From: Sphingomonas sp. SUN039
GTDB lineage: Bacteria > Pseudomonadota > Alphaproteobacteria > Sphingomonadales > Sphingomonadaceae
Direction of reading: 5' to 3'
DNA: 64,000 bases
Assembly: GCF_024758725.1 (NCBI RefSeq)
Contig: NZ_CP096972.1
Span: 1,470,001-1,534,000, forward strand
The notes beneath the pieces are model-generated. The model ran no database searches, had not been told where the DNA came from, and was given only the letters and a program-made list of their open reading frames with translations. Positions 61,787 through 64,000 of the stretch are shown in pieces. The position numbers were made by a program, and so were the translations under genes. Position 1 is the first letter of the stretch; the number at the start of each line of letters is the position of its first letter.

Positions 61787-62299
61787 TCAAGCGACGGTCT
61801 GGGGCAGTTCGCCGCTTAGGGCTGCCGCAAACAGCGCATCGGTCTGAGCGTCTATCTTCGCCAGCGCCACGGACGCGCCGAATGGATTGCGGCTGGCCAG
61901 TGCAACATGGGCATCTACAGCCGACAGTTGCAGCAGATGACGAAGGCGATGTTGCAAGCCCCGCACCGCCGCCATCTGGGCCGACCGGTCCAGCCCGGCC
62001 CTTCGGGCATCGAAGCGGATCGTGTCGAGCGCATCGATGACCATCGCGTTGTACGTCCGGTGCGGACCGCGATGGAGGGGTAACCTCGTGGCACAGGCGA
62101 TAGCTTCGTCGGCCGGCAGGAACATGCCGTTCGTGCTGAAATCGTCCATCGAAAAGCCCATCTCGGAGAAACCGGCCAGATAGTCGCGCAGATCGGGATA
62201 ATGCCGAAGGTGGTTCGGCAGCAGGTGGTGGCGATGCCACCCCGGACGCGTGGGCGTCCTGAACGCGTGCCTGTGTCGTCGTCGGTCTGCGTGACTCAT
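61787..62299 (-). CDS. AHH-domain (HNH/ENDO VII-like) protein
   Basis: The 170-residue product contains WHRHHLLP, a central NGMFLPADEA and RGPHRTYN, matching the AHH family of predicted HNH/ENDO VII nucleases (A-H-H core, NG.LP, HxxYN). ATG 62299 follows GGGGGCGG. AHH domains are often toxin tips; here the domain is free-standing and C-terminally extended by a helical part. No immunity gene is evident; 62300-62430 has no ORF. It is convergent with cysH. It could be a nuclease or a degenerate relative; activity is unproven. Confidence 0.65.
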   Translation of the reverse strand: MSHADRRRHRHAFRTPTRPGWHRHHLLPNHLRHYPDLRDYLAGFSEMGFSMDDFSTNGMFLPADEAIACATRLPLHRGPHRTYNAMVIDALDTIRFDARRAGLDRSAQMAAVRGLQHRLRHLLQLSAVDAHVALASRNPFGASVALAKIDAQTDALFAAALSGELPQTVA

Positions 62300-62430
62300 G
62301 ACCGCCCCCGAGGTTCGATCCGTTACGGCAGCATAATGACGGGCGTGGCGTGATAGTCTTTGCAAATCGCATCCGAAACGGATGAGAGGTTTGTTCCTTG
62401 TTTGTTTCTCACAATCGTCTATCGTGAAGT

Positions 62431-63504
62431 ATGCGACCCGTCCGGCCAGCCAGAGGTGCCACGCACAACCAGACCAGCGCCCGGTTCGGGCTGGCAGAGC
62501 GAATTGCCGATGGCGACTGGCTCGACGACGCGCTGCAGATCGACGGTGTGCCCACCCCGTCGCACACGACTGTCACGGTCGAAAGGCCGAAGACGATCCT
62601 CGCCCGCAATTCATCGCCCGACGTGCCGTTCGACCAGTCGATCAATGCCTATCGCGGGTGCGAGCATGGCTGCATCTATTGTTTCGCACGGCCGACGCAT
62701 GCGTTTCACGACCTGTCGCCGGGAATCGATTTCGAAACGAAGCTGTTTGCCAAGCCGGATGCTGCCGACTTGCTGCGCGCCGAATTGTCGAAACGCACCT
62801 ATCGATGCGCGCCCATTGCTATGGGGACGAATACCGACCCCTATCAGCCCATCGAGCGGGATTGGCAGATAACGCGGCAATGCATCGAGGTGCTGGCCGA
62901 ATGCCGCCACCCGTTGATGATCACGACCAAATCGGACCGCGTCGTGCGCGACATCGACCTGCTCGCACCGATGGCGGCAGACGGGCTGACGTCGGTGATG
63001 GTATCGGTGACAACGCTCGATCCGAAAATCGCCATGACGCTGGAACCGCGCGCGCCGTCGCCTAGGAAGCGGCTAGCAGCGATCAGGGCGCTCGCCGACG
63101 CGGGAGTCCCGGTTCAGGTATCGGTCTCGCCGCTGATCCCGGCGATCACCGACCATGAAACCGAAGCGATTTTGCAGGCCGCCGCCGAGGCGGGCGCAAC
63201 GCGCTGTTCGTTCATTCCGGTCCGCCTGCCCCATGAAGTTGCGCCCTTGTTCCGCGCATGGCTCGACACCCATTTCCCCGACCGCGCGGGCAAGGTCATG
63301 TCGATCATCCAGTCGATCCGGGGCGGCCAGCACGACAACGAACCCCTGTTCGGCGAACGGATGCGCGGATCGGGGCCTTGGTACGATCTGATGCTTACCC
63401 GCTTCAAACTCGCGCGGCGGCGCTACGGGCTGGAAGGGCCGAGAGTGGAACTGCGCTGCGACCTGTTTCGTCCGCCACAGGGCGCGCAGGGGCGGCTGTT
63501 TTAG
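62431..63504 (+). CDS. PA0069/Rv2578c-family radical SAM protein
   Basis: A 357-residue radical SAM protein with the cluster motif CEHGCIYC (CxxxCxxC) after NAYRGC, then KLFAKPDAADLLRAEL, GTNTDPYQPIE and ITTKSDRVVRDIDLL. These are hallmarks of the PA0069/SPL-like family, often annotated as DNA-repair photolyase-like. ATG 62431 has only a weak site. The substrate is unknown. It is next to the AHH gene on the opposite strand. Confidence 0.88.
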   Translation: MRPVRPARGATHNQTSARFGLAERIADGDWLDDALQIDGVPTPSHTTVTVERPKTILARNSSPDVPFDQSINAYRGCEHGCIYCFARPTHAFHDLSPGIDFETKLFAKPDAADLLRAELSKRTYRCAPIAMGTNTDPYQPIERDWQITRQCIEVLAECRHPLMITTKSDRVVRDIDLLAPMAADGLTSVMVSVTTLDPKIAMTLEPRAPSPRKRLAAIRALADAGVPVQVSVSPLIPAITDHETEAILQAAAEAGATRCSFIPVRLPHEVAPLFRAWLDTHFPDRAGKVMSIIQSIRGGQHDNEPLFGERMRGSGPWYDLMLTRFKLARRRYGLEGPRVELRCDLFRPPQGAQGRLF

Positions 63505-63513
63505 TCAGCTTAG

Positions 63514-63996
63514 CTACCGAGATGCTCGAGCCACCGACGCATAATATCCTTCCGCATTTGGATCACGTTGGCGGACTAATCGGCATTCATAGATCATACG
63601 GGAAAGTTGCGGAGATGGCTTGAATTCGCGTGCCCAGCCATCATCAGTTTCAAATCGGATTCGCTGACTAGCTTCAACAAAAGCATCGACCATTTCATCG
63701 CTTGGATCGACCATCAAACTGCGGCCGTGTTGACCGTCAAAAGCTGGAAATATCCACCGACGACTATCGATTGTTAATGTGAACTTCTTGACGCCTAAGC
63801 CGTAATCACCATTCACCAGAGTAAAAACTGGCAAGCTGTCACAAACGCCTACGAACCACGCGCCGCTTGAATCGTTTAGCCCATAAATGACCACATTACG
63901 GTACGAGTCCCACTTGTATCGCCAACCCGGATCGACCCGCCAATTAGCGCTGCCAGACTCAGATGGAGCACAAGACGAGACTAAGCATCCCAGCAT
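63514..63996 (-). CDS. Low-GC putative lipoprotein at window edge, possibly partial
   Basis: The frame encodes ~160 residues, starting MLGCLVSSCAPSESG from ATG 63996; a codon TTG precedes it and the frame may extend beyond 64000. LVSSC resembles a lipobox, but the hydrophobic part is short, so the true start may be outside. Two later cysteines are present (VGVCDS, MIYECR). GC content is about 47-50%, well below the ~65% of the rest, and codon use differs, suggesting recent acquisition. No family recognised. Confidence 0.55.
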   Translation of the reverse strand: MLGCLVSSCAPSESGSANWRVDPGWRYKWDSYRNVVIYGLNDSSGAWFVGVCDSLPVFTLVNGDYGLGVKKFTLTIDSRRWIFPAFDGQHGRSLMVDPSDEMVDAFVEASQRIRFETDDGWAREFKPSPQLSRMIYECRLVRQRDPNAEGYYASVARASR

Positions 63997-64000
63997 CAAT

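Overview
The window is GC-rich, densely packed bacterial chromosome. Protein families and gene order point to an alphaproteobacterium of the sphingomonad group: a zwf-edd-glk-eda Entner-Doudoroff operon, an mrdA-rodA-accA run, lon-hup-tRNA-Val, large TonB-dependent receptors and a complete type II secretion (T2SS) operon. The taxonomic call is inference from gene content; no rRNA is present. No insertion sequence, integrase, prophage or CRISPR array was found. The last ~0.5 kb is clearly lower in GC and may be acquired DNA.

Layout. 1-3.3 kb: end of mrdA (PBP2), rodA and accA, then tRNA-Lys. 3.5-4.7 kb: a leucine-dehydrogenase-family gene and tRNA-His. 4.8-20.0 kb (minus strand): a T2SS operon gspC-D-E-F-G-H-I-J-K-L-M-N, preceded by a TonB-dependent receptor and a Cys-rich surface-type lipoprotein. 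A candidate Pho-box array of 11-bp-phased repeats lies upstream of the lipoprotein. The prepilin peptidase (gspO) sits apart at 49 kb. 20.2 kb: a 139-bp structured repeat element.

20.3-29.4 kb is the most notable locus. It holds a YeiH-type anion exporter, an MFS sugar-acid-type transporter, a TonB-dependent receptor and a Gfo/Idh/MocA protein on the minus strand. A LacI regulator, an aldo-keto reductase and an SsuD-like FMNH2-dependent sulfonate monooxygenase are on the plus strand. The same 16-bp palindromic operator, with a central CG, lies ~20 nt upstream of the first gene of both arms. Together these look like an oxidative (monooxygenase-type) sulfoquinovose desulfonation system: outer-membrane uptake, NAD-dependent glycoside opening, C-S cleavage to 6-dehydroglucose plus sulfite, reduction to glucose and sulfite export. 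The glucose could enter glk-zwf-edd-eda, encoded at 44-49 kb.

29.4-42.4 kb: a small lipoprotein, a DUF1800/DUF1501 exported pair, tRNA-Val, HU, Lon, a 2OG-Fe(II) oxygenase, an M2 (ACE-like) dipeptidyl carboxypeptidase, an alpha/beta hydrolase, a 25-residue small ORF with its own terminator, and a CHASE2-degenerate-GGDEF-EAL protein. 42.5-57.8 kb: coniferyl-aldehyde dehydrogenase, the Entner-Doudoroff operon, prepilin peptidase, an SH3 protein, an Amt-like transporter with one pore histidine replaced, a nitronate-monooxygenase-like flavoprotein, a glycosyltransferase, a hydrolase, SelO and AstD. 57.9-61.8 kb: assimilatory sulfur operon (SUMT, DUF2849, CysI, DUF934, CysH). 61.8-64 kb: an AHH-nuclease-fold protein, a PA0069-type radical SAM protein and a low-GC putative lipoprotein at the edge.
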